NCBI GenBank assembly: GCA_965658445.1
Contig: CBFHSF010000005.1
Location: 62,001 to 126,000 of the forward strand
DNA: 64,000 nucleotides
Source: CBFHSF01 sp965658445
GTDB taxonomy: Bacteria > Bacteroidota > Bacteroidia > Flavobacteriales > Schleiferiaceae
Direction of reading: 5' to 3'
Shown here one piece after another: positions 35,401 to 43,473 of the stretch (positions are counted from its first letter, which is position 1; every line of letters begins with the position of its first letter). Below the pieces are notes generated by a model that did not search any database, was not told the DNA's origin, and was given only the letters and a program-made list of their open reading frames with translations. A program made the translations under genes and the position numbers.

Positions 35401-35777
35401 AATCGTTCGAGCTATTTAAGGGGATGTTGGATAAAACGAATAAAGAAATCAGTTCTTTCTTGTTCAAGGGAACGCTTCCACAGGCCGATCCGGGTCAGGT
35501 TCAGCAGGCTCCCACTCAGCGCAAGCGAGAAAACCTTCAGACTTCTAAGCCTGAGGTTGCGGGCACACAGCAGTCAACCGGAGGAGGACAGCCAGAATAT
35601 CATGACCCTTCTGCCAACCGCCCAAGAAAACCTCAGACGGTGGTAAAAACGGAGAAGAAGTACGGTCGTAACGAAGTGGTTTCCATCCAAAACTCGGTAA
35701 CGGGAGAATCGAAAAGCGTTAAGTACAAGCAGGCGGTTCCGCTATTGGAAACTGGGCAGTGGCAGATTGTTCAGTAG
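32424..35777 (+). CDS. secA: Preprotein translocase ATPase SecA
   Basis: The motor of Sec-dependent export at the inner membrane, here supplying the signal-peptide cargo of the T9SS. The protein has 1117 residues, the long Bacteroidetes form (E. coli 901). Walker A is ATGEGKTLVATLP. Walker B/DEAD reads VDEVDSVLIDDARTP, with Asp where Glu is usual. Motif VI is QLRGRAGRQGDPGSS. The preprotein cross-linking domain (residues ~280-450) holds the extra length. The C-terminus ends in a Pro/Gln-rich linker and YGRNEVVSIQN... without the Cys-rich zinc finger found in many bacteria, as expected for this phylum. Confidence 0.97.
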   Translation: MVLSLLSKIFGNKSDRDIKELQPFVDRVNALTDSIASLSNDGLRGKTAEFKEALAKGTAEISAEIEKLKEQSEAESDFAVKDELYQRIDELEKQLFEKSEEILSEILPEAYAVVRETAKRFTENESVEVTATEKDQELATTRKHIEINGDKAHWASSWEAAGNMVSWEMIHYDVQLIGGTVLHQGKIAEMATGEGKTLVATLPVYLNALTGKGVHVVTVNDYLAKRDSEWMAPIFEFHGLSIDCIDKHAPNSPERRQAYKADITYGTNNEFGFDYLRDNMARSPEDLVQQGHNYAIVDEVDSVLIDDARTPLIISGPTPNGDKQEYDALKPYVATLFNGQKNIVSEELNKAKKLISEGNTKDGGFHLLRAHRGLPKNKPLIKFLSGEGMKSLLQKTENLYMQEQGKEMHKVDAELLFTIEEKHNQVDLTEKGIELLSKDQSPDFFIMPDIGTEIVELEKADMPDLEKAEKKEQLMRDYSVKSERIHTMSQLLKAYSLFEKDTEYVVMDNKVKIVDEQTGRIMDGRRYSDGLHQAIEAKENVKIEAATQTYATVTLQNYFRMYNKLSGMTGTAETEAGEFWEIYELDVVVIPTNRPILRDDRQDLVFKTKREKYNAVIDEIVELRDAGRPILVGTTSVEISELLSRALKIRKVPHQVLNAKLHHKEADIVAEAGVPGTVTIATNMAGRGTDIKLSKEAKDSGGLAIIGTERHDSRRVDRQLRGRAGRQGDPGSSQFFVSLEDNLMRLFGSDRIAGLMDRMGLEEGEVIQHSMVSKSIERAQKKVEENNFGTRKRLLEYDDVMNSQREVVYKRRRHALYGDRLQLDIANMFYDNCDSLVGMYHPQKDYPGFTLDVLRIFNIEVPFTEEDFVKYKAEDMVDALYKHVLEKYAEKNERIAQTAFPVIKNVYENPNQNFQNIVVPFTDGIKGLQVVTNLENAYNSNGQGLVKDFEKNITLSLIDDSWKEHLRDMDDLRQSVQGAVHEQKDPLLIYKFESFELFKGMLDKTNKEISSFLFKGTLPQADPGQVQQAPTQRKRENLQTSKPEVAGTQQSTGGGQPEYHDPSANRPRKPQTVVKTEKKYGRNEVVSIQNSVTGESKSVKYKQAVPLLETGQWQIVQ

Positions 35778-35876
35778 TAAAGAGTGAGTGGTGAGTAGTG
35801 AATAGTGATTAGGAGGTGCGTTGTGATTTGGCGTATCGTTTAGACTCATCAATAGAATAGACCTCTAATAGAATAG

Positions 35877-35903
35877 ACCCCTCGAGTGATCGGGGGGTTT
35901 TTT
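35877..35903 (+). terminator. Intrinsic terminator downstream of secA
   Basis: ACCCCTCG / CGGGGGGT with loop AGTGAT and a T6 run. It is preceded by a doubled TAATAGAATAGACC-like stretch. Confidence 0.85.
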
Positions 35904-35964
35904 GTTTGGGTAAACAGTGAGCGGTGAGTAGGCGTGGGTGATAAGCAACAGACATCAGAGTTTT

Positions 35965-36116
35965 ATGCCGGGGCGTGTACCACGCCCGCCCCAGCTTAAA
36001 TTTCGGAAAACAATCAATCCTGAGGCGAAAAGTAATCGGGTACTTTCGGTAGTATTCGGCTGAAGTAGGAAATGCCGGGGAATCTTCGCTTCCCGCCCCA
36101 GCTCAAGTTACGAAAG
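35965..36116. repeat. Two 45-bp hairpin repeats with compensating stem changes
   Basis: Copies at 35965-36009 and 36072-36116 share ATGCCGGGG and CCCGCCCCAGCT flanks. The hairpin inside differs (GGGGCG...CGCCC versus GGGGAA...TTCCC), with both sides of the stem changed together. That is the mark of a structured repeat rather than simple decay. A third GC-rich hairpin at 36248 may be a diverged relative. Confidence 0.7.
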
Positions 36117-36313
36117 TTGAATCCGCTGGGCGTCAATTAATCAACTGTATTCGATTGTATTTACTTCGATATCCTAAGAGAATTGTATCGTTTGAAAGCG
36201 TTTACTTGACGGTATTCCTTTCGGAAAACACGTAGCTTGAGACCGGGGCCTGGGGTGCAGCCCCAGGCAGAGAATAGCTTAGGGGATTAGTCTGAATCTA
36301 TACTTGTTCCCAG

Positions 36314-36362
36314 CTGCCTGTTGCCCGCTGCCCGATACCAGTTGCCCGTTGCCCGATGCCTA
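36314..36362. repeat. Seven-unit heptamer array (consensus TTGCCCG)
   Basis: Seven consecutive 7-bp units, e.g. TTGCCCG, CTGCCCG, ATACCAG. The last unit overlaps the stop codon of the S9 peptidase (36360-36362, minus strand), so the array forms the start of its 3' UTR. Confidence 0.85.
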
Positions 36363-38768
36363 GTCCCTATTCTTAACATATTTCTCCAACCACCTATCCA
36401 TCTCCCAAAGCATGTGATTGAGAGATTCCGAGGCTTGGTAGCTATGGCTTTCATTGGGGAGCATTACCAAGCGTGCGACCCCTCCCAATCCCTTGATGGC
36501 GTTGAAGAGTCTTTCGCTTTGCATGGGGTAGGTTCCCGGGTTGTTGTCCGCTGCTCCGTGAATTAGTAGAAGGGGCGTTTTAATGGTCTCAGCGTGCATG
36601 AATGGAGACATCTCGTAATAGATTTCAGGAGCTTCCCAGTAGGTTCTTTCTTCGCTTTGGAAGCCAAAGGGTGTAAGCGTTCTGTTGTAGGCTCCACTGC
36701 GCGCTATACCCGCTGCAAACAAATCAGAATGGGCAAGGAGGTTGGCCGTCATAAAGGCTCCATATGAGTGACCTCCGATGGCTACTCGGTTTCTATCACC
36801 CACGCCCATTTCATCTAAAATGTCAATGGCAGCTTCCGCATTGGAAACCAATTGAGGGATAAATTGATCGTTGGGTTCACTCTCTCCTTCGCCAATAATG
36901 GGCATAGAAATATCGTCGAAAACGGCATATCCTCTTGTGACCCAATAAATGGGTGAGTACCAACCCAAACGGATAAACTCATAGGGTGATCCTTGAACTT
37001 GTGAGGCCGCCTCTTTGGATTTGAATTCGTCGGGGTATGCCCACATCAAAACGGGAAGTGGGCCGTCTCTATCGGCATCGTAACCGGCTGGCAAATACAA
37101 GTCCCCTTGCAGGGCTACGCCGTCTTTGCGGGTGTATTTTACCGTTTGTTTTTCTACGCCTTCCAGGGCGGGATATGGGTGTTTAAATTCGGTAAGAGAA
37201 CGGCCTTTATCTTCCCAGTTTTCTAATAGAAAGTAATTTGAAGGTTTTTCAACGGATTGGCGATTGATGATCAAGCGACCTTTTTCAGAATCCAATACGC
37301 GAACCACCGCTTCATAGTGAGGAGCTTGTGACTCCCACACTTTTTTGGTTTTACCCGTGTTGGGGTTGTAAGTAGACAAGAAAGGAATATTCCCTTTTGG
37401 GGAAGCCCCTTGTCCCGATAACAGCATTTCTCCGTTAGAGTTGATTTTTAGGACGGAACGATTGTAGTCGTTGTTTTCCATCACAAAGCTTCCGGGGTCG
37501 CTGTAATTATCTTCCCAGCTGTAGTCAAAAAGTGTTTTTTTGGTTCCGCCTGTGGAGGGGTTGAACGATGAGGTGATGACCTGCCTTGTCTTCCACCAAT
37601 ATTCCACAGAAACCGCCATGTCGTTGTCTCCCCACATAATTCCGCTGTATCGCAAAGAGAAGTCCAATAGCGGTTCAGGCTTTTGATTGAAGGGGGCTTT
37701 GAGCGTAAATACTCGGTCGCGAACGGCCGCTTCAACCCCCGCGTCTCCGCCGTCTTGGGCTTCCGTCCAATACAAGGTGGCGGGTTGATCGGGACGCCAA
37801 GAAAAGCTTCTTCTTCCCAAACGTACAGACCCAAAGGCAATGGGGATTTTTTCCGTAACGGGAATGTCTGCCATGACCTCTACATGCGTTCCATTTTCTT
37901 CGTGGATGACCACTTCTTGGGCAAAGCGACCGTAGGTCACTAAATAGGAAAAAGGCTTTTTTATTCTTTGTGTCATTAGGTATTTCCCATCAGGAGAAAA
38001 TCTCATGGAAGACCAAATGCCTTCGTCCAAAAGCTTTTCTGTTTTTCCAGAAGAAATATTGATGCGTAGAATTTTCGAAGTAGAATAGTATTCAAAGACG
38101 GCTTCGTCGTAGCGGTTTTTGAGGAGGTCTTGATACGTCCTGTTGGGTGCCTTGTCCCCTGTGGCCTCTTGAATCGTGGGGCCTTCTGGTGCCAATGGAG
38201 CTTGGGGAGCTACTTTGTCCAATATTCGTGAGGTGACCAAAACGTATTTTCCACTGGGGTGGAAAACCAATGAATTCCCAATCACGTCATTGATCAGCAC
38301 TTCAGAGAGAGGCTCGGCCTCAGCACCCTCAATATCTAGAATCCAAGGGTGAACACCGTTTTCGTCCGTGTGGAAAAAGGCCATTTTCTCCTGATCGGGA
38401 GACCACACAAATCCTGAGAGTTTGGCGTTTTCTGGAAGCCCTTTTACGGGAACCATTTCATCGGTATTGATGTTTTCTATACTGAGGCTCTTTACGTATG
38501 TTCTGCGACTGGAAGAAAATGTCTGGGGGCTAAATCGCAGTCCTCCCAATTTTTTCTCCTCCACAGAGAGATCCAGGATTCCCTTATAGGGATAGTACTC
38601 TAGGTATACCATGTTTTCGCCCTCGCGATCAATGGCAACACCAGGCGTTGGAGGTGCATTAAACAGGTCGTAAATGGGTTGTGGTGGCTTTTGATAGATA
38701 GTGTTTTCTTGTCCGTTCATCAATAGCACAAATAGGTTTAGGGTTAATAGTGTTAGAATTCGTTTCAT
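36360..38768 (-). CDS. S9 family peptidase (glutamyl endopeptidase / S9D-like)
   Basis: A secreted serine peptidase of 802 residues with signal peptide MKRILTLLTLNLFVLLMNGQ. It has an N-terminal beta-propeller (residues ~30-530; repeats like FVWSPDQEKMAFF and MRFSPDGKYLM) and a C-terminal alpha/beta hydrolase. The nucleophile lies in IGGHSYGAFMTANLL, the acid in LIHGAADNNPGT and the base His in LPNESHSY. The closest family is S9D, related to the plant chloroplast glutamyl peptidase. It likely acts on short peptides in the periplasm or outside the cell. It is convergent with secA. It has a promoter region of its own, shared divergently with the SCO1 gene. Confidence 0.92.
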   Translation of the reverse strand: MKRILTLLTLNLFVLLMNGQENTIYQKPPQPIYDLFNAPPTPGVAIDREGENMVYLEYYPYKGILDLSVEEKKLGGLRFSPQTFSSSRRTYVKSLSIENINTDEMVPVKGLPENAKLSGFVWSPDQEKMAFFHTDENGVHPWILDIEGAEAEPLSEVLINDVIGNSLVFHPSGKYVLVTSRILDKVAPQAPLAPEGPTIQEATGDKAPNRTYQDLLKNRYDEAVFEYYSTSKILRINISSGKTEKLLDEGIWSSMRFSPDGKYLMTQRIKKPFSYLVTYGRFAQEVVIHEENGTHVEVMADIPVTEKIPIAFGSVRLGRRSFSWRPDQPATLYWTEAQDGGDAGVEAAVRDRVFTLKAPFNQKPEPLLDFSLRYSGIMWGDNDMAVSVEYWWKTRQVITSSFNPSTGGTKKTLFDYSWEDNYSDPGSFVMENNDYNRSVLKINSNGEMLLSGQGASPKGNIPFLSTYNPNTGKTKKVWESQAPHYEAVVRVLDSEKGRLIINRQSVEKPSNYFLLENWEDKGRSLTEFKHPYPALEGVEKQTVKYTRKDGVALQGDLYLPAGYDADRDGPLPVLMWAYPDEFKSKEAASQVQGSPYEFIRLGWYSPIYWVTRGYAVFDDISMPIIGEGESEPNDQFIPQLVSNAEAAIDILDEMGVGDRNRVAIGGHSYGAFMTANLLAHSDLFAAGIARSGAYNRTLTPFGFQSEERTYWEAPEIYYEMSPFMHAETIKTPLLLIHGAADNNPGTYPMQSERLFNAIKGLGGVARLVMLPNESHSYQASESLNHMLWEMDRWLEKYVKNRD

Positions 38769-38837
38769 ATGGTTTCGGTTGATGATGCGTCACATATTAA
38801 ATGCACATCAAATGCTTAGGTTCTTTAAATGTAATCA

Positions 38838-38871
38838 TTGTTTACGCATTCAACAAGGCTGCGTACCTTTG
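38838..38871 (+). promoter_or_regulatory. Putative promoter of the SCO1-like gene (TTG-N23-TACCTTTG)
   Basis: TTG at 38838-38840 and TACCTTTG at 38864-38871, an exact -7 match with a long 23-base spacer. It would give a leader of about 60 bases. Confidence 0.5.
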
Positions 38872-38939
38872 CGGACACACAATTGAGTAAACGCGTTCAA
38901 AATTGTTTTTAATGAAAGGAGAACGCATAAAAATGGGTC

Positions 38940-39605
38940 ATGAATAAATTCGATGTTGCAAAAATTCTCGTAGTACTCACTGTTTTTGGGGTTTCCGTTT
39001 TATTGGGTTATCAGATTATGAACCCCGGTCCCAAACTTCCTGTGTACAACCCCTCTGATTTAAATCCTGACTTGGTGGATGATGAGGTGGAGAGAAAGGG
39101 AAGAAACCACGCCATTTCTGATTTTTCACTCACCGATCAAAATGGAGTGGAAAGAACCATATCGGATTTGCGCAACCACATCTACGTGGCCGATTTCTTC
39201 TTTACCACATGCCCTACCATTTGCATTGACATGTCCAAAAACATGGAGGTTTTGCAAAAGGAATTTGCGGATGACAAAGAGTTTTTACTCGTCTCACATA
39301 CGGTTATGCCCGAGGTAGATTCCGTTCCTGTGCTTAAAGCATACGCTGAGTTGCACGAGGCCAATGACGATCAATGGATTTTCTTAACAGGACCCAAGTC
39401 GGAAATTTATCGCTTGGCGCGAAGAGATTACTTTGCAGTCTTAGACAATGATGCGTTGGGAGAAGAACACGACTTTATCCATACGGAGAACTTCATTTTG
39501 GTAGATTGGAATGGACGCATCCGCGGTTTCTACGATGGCACCAATGACGAGAGCATTCAAAAGCTCATTTCGGATGTAAAAATTCTGAAAAAGGAGAAGG
39601 AGTAG
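38940..39605 (+). CDS. SCO1/SenC/PrrC family copper-binding thioredoxin-like protein
   Basis: A protein of 221 residues anchored by one N-terminal membrane helix (ILVVLTVFGVSVLLGYQI). The thioredoxin fold carries the metal/redox pair CPTIC (in FFTTCPTICIDMSK) and the distal His in DFIHTENFILVD. SCO1 proteins deliver copper to the CuA centre of cytochrome c oxidase or act as thiol reductants for it. No oxidase genes are near. Start ATG 38940; no better upstream start was seen. Confidence 0.93.
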   Translation: MNKFDVAKILVVLTVFGVSVLLGYQIMNPGPKLPVYNPSDLNPDLVDDEVERKGRNHAISDFSLTDQNGVERTISDLRNHIYVADFFFTTCPTICIDMSKNMEVLQKEFADDKEFLLVSHTVMPEVDSVPVLKAYAELHEANDDQWIFLTGPKSEIYRLARRDYFAVLDNDALGEEHDFIHTENFILVDWNGRIRGFYDGTNDESIQKLISDVKILKKEKE

Positions 39606-39711
39606 TAGGGATTGTTTTCGAAGGAGAGCGAGGGAAATCCGTTGGTTTTTGTGGTGGGTTTTTGTGTTTAGTTTTTTGGGAAGTGTGGAGATAGGACCCT
39701 CTAAAAAAAAT

Positions 39712-39743
39712 GAAGGGCCGTCCTCCTCAGAACGGCCACCTTC
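39712..39743 (-). terminator. Intrinsic terminator of the TPR gene
   Basis: GAAGG-GCCGT / ACGGC-(CA)-CCTTC with a 10-base loop. On the minus strand it is followed by ATTTTTTTT. It is about 115 bases past the TPR gene stop. Confidence 0.75.
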
Positions 39744-39856
39744 AAAAAGATCACATAAAAAAACTAAAACACAAAAATGAAAAAACTATAAAAGCTCTCC
39801 TCACTTCAAATATAAAAAAATTGGATTGACACCGGCAAGCGGCACTTAACATTTTT

Positions 39857-40894
39857 TTAAAATTTCCCTTCCAGGATGTCTAAATGTATAATTTCCAAAG
39901 AGTTTTTTACAAAAACTTTTGTGCCGTATCTTTCAGAAGTGAACTCCCATTGGTCGTTTACAAGCTGAGATTCGTATTTGTCCAACGCAGAAAAACCACT
40001 GGGGGAGAGTTTAAAGAGCACCCAGTTCCCCGTTTTGATCTCTCTATACAACTCGAAATAATTGTCCTTGGTTTCAATGCTTGCAGCCAAGTACTTCCCA
40101 GATTTAATTACGGCTGGAGGCAATTGATTGCCGGCTTCTCTAATTTTCTGAGATTGCTTTTCCGCTTTGTCGTATTGCTTGTATTGCCAATAAAAAGATT
40201 CTTTGAGGATGGCTTGAGCCCAGTCCTCTGAATAATTTTGGTCGTACAAACTCCACCACTTTGTCGCCGAAGCGTAATCGTTATTTACCTGCCAAGATAT
40301 CTTTATCAAATCTCTTAATGACTTGGCGTGATATTTAGACGGCACATCAAAAGCTGAAAGGTTTTTTGAGTAACAAGAATAAGCTTCTTTGTAAAATTCC
40401 TCTTCATAGGAAAGCGCACATTGCATGTAAAGGGCTAGTCCTTCCTTGGGGTATATCACAAGAAGTTTTTCATAGTTTTCTCGTGCCTCTTTCCATTCCC
40501 CCAATTGATAGTGAGCACCTGCGGCTTCGTAATAGGCAGCTTTTTTCTTTGGGTCCAAGTACTGAGCATTTTCAAAGGCTTTTGCAGCAGCCACCCACAT
40601 TTTCTGTTCAGTAAACAAAATGCCCTTTAAAAAGTAAAAATCATAACGCTTATACCCGCTGTTTTCTGCGCGTTTTAAAGATTGTACTGCTAAGTCCAAC
40701 GAGTCAATTCCTCGATATGCAATAGCAGCAAAATAGAAGTCGTATTCGTCCGGCGTCTCCATTTTCTCATAACTCGCAATGGCCTCTTCGTAGTTACCGC
40801 CTCCAATCAACGGTTTTAGAGAAGATTGGCTTTGCGCCGAAAAGGGTGCAATCCACAAAGCGGCCCAAAGGAGAAATAGAGTTATCTTGTGCAT
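39857..40894 (-). CDS. Periplasmic TPR-repeat protein
   Basis: A protein of 345 residues with a signal peptide (MHKITLFLLWAALWIAPFSA). About four to five tetratricopeptide repeats span residues 30-220 (e.g. YDFYFLKGILFTEQKMWVAA, then YEAAGAHYQLGEWKEARENY). The C-terminal ~70 residues (YFELYREIKTGNWVLFKLSP...) are not TPR. Such proteins scaffold envelope complexes; no partner is evident. It is divergent from the omega-amidase gene. Confidence 0.85.
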   Translation of the reverse strand: MHKITLFLLWAALWIAPFSAQSQSSLKPLIGGGNYEEAIASYEKMETPDEYDFYFAAIAYRGIDSLDLAVQSLKRAENSGYKRYDFYFLKGILFTEQKMWVAAAKAFENAQYLDPKKKAAYYEAAGAHYQLGEWKEARENYEKLLVIYPKEGLALYMQCALSYEEEFYKEAYSCYSKNLSAFDVPSKYHAKSLRDLIKISWQVNNDYASATKWWSLYDQNYSEDWAQAILKESFYWQYKQYDKAEKQSQKIREAGNQLPPAVIKSGKYLAASIETKDNYFELYREIKTGNWVLFKLSPSGFSALDKYESQLVNDQWEFTSERYGTKVFVKNSLEIIHLDILEGKF

Positions 40895-40952
40895 GGCTCA
40901 AAGGTAAATCCTAAAAGATAAAATACTACAACGTTTATTTTTTAATAATCAC

Positions 40953-41726
40953 ATGAAGACTTCAAAAGTAGCCTTATTGCAAACCGATATTGTTTGGGAA
41001 AATCACAGAGAGAATCTTGAGAGGGCCGATGATCTCCTTAAAACCTTGCCAAAGGGATTGGACGTAGTCGTTTTTCCAGAGATGTTTACATCGGGGTTTT
41101 CGGTTTCTAATCCTGCCGATCAGGCAGATTTTGCCAATAGAACATTGGCGTGGATGCAAGCCAAGGCTGTAGAGTTAAATGCTGCCATCGTGGGAACTTC
41201 AATTGTTTCTACTCCGAACGGATATGTGAATAGAATGCATTTTGTTACGCCTTCGGATGTTGAGTTTTACGACAAGCGCCATTTGTTTTCGCTTTCTGAT
41301 GAAGGAGAGAAATTTATCCCAGGAGAAGATTTTAAGGTGCTGGAATGGCGAGGGGTGAAGTATGCTCTTCAGATTTGTTACGATTTGCGCTTTCCGGTGT
41401 TTTCAAGAAATACCTCGGGATACGATGTTCTTCTGTATTCTGCCAATTGGCCTGCACCGCGCATTCAGGCGTGGGACACCTTGCTTTCGGCACGAGCCAT
41501 AGAAAACCAATGTTTTACCGTGGGCGTCAATAGGGTAGGCAAGGACATCAATGGCTATGAACATCCAGGACACTCTGCAGTGTACTCCTTTTTGGGCAAT
41601 AGATTGGGAGCCGTGGACCCAGATGTAGAATCTCCGGAAGTCGTAGAATTGTCATTGGACGAATTGGAAGTGTACAGAAGAAAGTTCCCCTTCTTGGCGG
41701 ACAGAGATTCATTTGAAATTCAATAG
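40953..41726 (+). CDS. Omega-amidase, nitrilase superfamily (YafV-like)
   Basis: A protein of 257 residues with the Glu-Lys-Cys triad: VVFPEMFTSGFS (Glu), FYDKRHLFSLSDE (Lys) and LQICYDLRFPVFSRN (Cys). The pattern matches YafV/Nit2-type omega-amidases, which hydrolyse alpha-ketoglutaramate or ketosuccinamate left by glutamine or asparagine transaminases. It is cytoplasmic; no signal peptide. It is convergent with the Ig-like lipoprotein gene. Confidence 0.92.
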   Translation: MKTSKVALLQTDIVWENHRENLERADDLLKTLPKGLDVVVFPEMFTSGFSVSNPADQADFANRTLAWMQAKAVELNAAIVGTSIVSTPNGYVNRMHFVTPSDVEFYDKRHLFSLSDEGEKFIPGEDFKVLEWRGVKYALQICYDLRFPVFSRNTSGYDVLLYSANWPAPRIQAWDTLLSARAIENQCFTVGVNRVGKDINGYEHPGHSAVYSFLGNRLGAVDPDVESPEVVELSLDELEVYRRKFPFLADRDSFEIQ

Positions 41727-41738
41727 AACTCCTAGCTT

Positions 41739-43346
41739 TTAGGGTTTTACGTTCCAGGTGAGCGCAATTTCCCAATTGGCTCTCAATTCAATTTCCTGTT
41801 GGTAATAAATAATGGGCTCGGGCTGCTGTTTGCCCAACAAATCACCCGTGTCCCAAACACCGTTTTTGTTTTCGTCGATCACAATACGCATCATGTATTT
41901 CCCCGGTTCTAAATTGGGAATTCTCGCTTCGTAAAACTGAAAAAACGAGTCGCTGAAAATGGGTTCGTCGTGAATGTCCGTCAAGAATTCAAACAGCAAG
42001 GGAGAATTAGAAGTAGAGTTGATTTTGATATTGAAAATAGAAAGATCTTCCTCAGTAAGTACATTGGCTCGATGTATCATGGTGTCCACCAAAGTATCTC
42101 CATATAGCGTAGAAAGTGCACCAGGGTAGTAGATGATGGCATAGATTTCCCCCAGAGACAATTCGCTATTTATCACAAGTTGTTTTCCCGCAGAGTGTAA
42201 ATCAAATTGAGCAAGAGAGGTATCTCCTTGATCAACCCAAAGAATCTTGGAAGAATCCAAAATATTCAAGGGGGCGTTAGACAACATACCGACCGGCTTG
42301 TCAGGGGTGATTTTTCCAACTTGAAGTGGCACCTTCTTCCAGGAGGGAGCTTCGTCTTCTAATCGGGCAAATACTTTTGAGGTATCCAGGTGAGATTCTC
42401 CATTAACCGTCCAGTCTACCAGAAACTCAACATTTCCTTGTTCCAAAAGGCTGTCAACCCAAAAGTAGTTGGTGTCTGAAATGGCGCCTTCCTCAAATCG
42501 AGATCTCACAATGGGGTCTTGGCTACCTGCATAGTAGATGTTAAACGTATCGGGAACGTTGCTAAAGTTTGCAACAAATTGATTTTGTCTCTTCTGGCGG
42601 ATGTTCAAGAATTTGGCTTCTCCCTTTTCATTAAAGAGTCTAAAGCTCAATTCACTACCCCCTGCTTTTAATGCAAGGTTAGAAAAGCCTGCTTTTTCCA
42701 ATGGCGAAGAAAGCAGGTAGTTGTTGTCTTTATCTTCCAAGGCAAATCCACGGTACCTACCGTCTTTGATGTTTTCTATGAGGAAGTCCCCATTTTCTTT
42801 GGTTACGGCATAGTACAGGGGGAGGTCGTTAAACAATGCAGAGTCCGGGGCGTCCTCTGGGTAGATTAGGGCCAGTGCCCCTTCAATGGGAGCTCCCGAA
42901 TAAGCGTCAGTAATGTTTCCCGCCAAGGTCATGGAGTCCAAAAATTCTCCAGTGGAAACAACATATTTAAAATTAGACTGCACATTTCCTTCCGTTATGT
43001 CAGAAATTGCTGTTCCAAAAGAAAAGGTGTACGTGGTGTTTTCTAAAAGGGTGTCCTCAAGGGTGAGAATTAAGGTTCTGCCCTTCAGGGTGTATTCCGG
43101 TTTTTTCTTGAGCGGCGGAGAAACAATTACTTGCGAAGAGAAATTTTGGACCTGAACGTACTCATCAAACGTTATAAAAATCTCTTGGCTGTTAAATTTC
43201 GTACTGAAATTAGGCGGAGCCGTTGCCAACACCTCTGGGGGAGTCACATCGTCCTCCCCACCCGTGGGGGCTTTTTGAAGAGCACATGCTCCCAGTAGAA
43301 GGAGCACAACAATCGCAGCAATACTAGGCCTTATCCTTAAAATCAT
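41739..43346 (-). CDS. Lipoprotein with SbsA/Big_5 Ig-like N-terminal domain
   Basis: A protein of 535 residues. The ATG at 43346 gives a lipoprotein signal (MILRIRPSIAAIVVLLLLGAC). Next comes the KAPTGGEDDVTPPEVLATAP start of an SbsA-type Ig-like domain (FITFDEYVQVQNFSSQVIVS) to about residue 120. A carboxypeptidase-regulatory-like repeat follows (GNITDAYSGAPIEGALALIYP; GDFLIENIKDGRYRGFALED). The end reads like an Ig/pre-albumin fold (GKYMMRIVIDENKNGVWDTG). This is a widespread Bacteroidetes lipoprotein of unknown role, probably in the outer membrane. Confidence 0.88.
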   Translation of the reverse strand: MILRIRPSIAAIVVLLLLGACALQKAPTGGEDDVTPPEVLATAPPNFSTKFNSQEIFITFDEYVQVQNFSSQVIVSPPLKKKPEYTLKGRTLILTLEDTLLENTTYTFSFGTAISDITEGNVQSNFKYVVSTGEFLDSMTLAGNITDAYSGAPIEGALALIYPEDAPDSALFNDLPLYYAVTKENGDFLIENIKDGRYRGFALEDKDNNYLLSSPLEKAGFSNLALKAGGSELSFRLFNEKGEAKFLNIRQKRQNQFVANFSNVPDTFNIYYAGSQDPIVRSRFEEGAISDTNYFWVDSLLEQGNVEFLVDWTVNGESHLDTSKVFARLEDEAPSWKKVPLQVGKITPDKPVGMLSNAPLNILDSSKILWVDQGDTSLAQFDLHSAGKQLVINSELSLGEIYAIIYYPGALSTLYGDTLVDTMIHRANVLTEEDLSIFNIKINSTSNSPLLFEFLTDIHDEPIFSDSFFQFYEARIPNLEPGKYMMRIVIDENKNGVWDTGDLLGKQQPEPIIYYQQEIELRANWEIALTWNVKP

Positions 43347-43473
43347 ACGCAAAGAAAAGAAAAGAATAACCATCCTGAAAGGGTTTTGTCGCCAGGATTT
43401 ACGGTCAGAAATTATGAAAAGTCGAAAAAAGTGAGTTCTTTTACGATCATTTTCAAACTTAATTCATTTACTA

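Larger units (their letters stand above)
35778..36313. other. Repeat-rich spacer after secA, no gene
   Basis: The roughly 540-base spacer has no gene-like frame. It holds GTGAGT-type simple repeats (35782-35810 and ~35917-35945), the secA terminator, a 45-bp hairpin repeat in two copies (35965 and 36072), and a perfect GCCTGGGG-TGCAG-CCCCAGGC hairpin (36248-36268). It has the look of REP-type and satellite DNA at a place where two genes converge. Confidence 0.7.
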
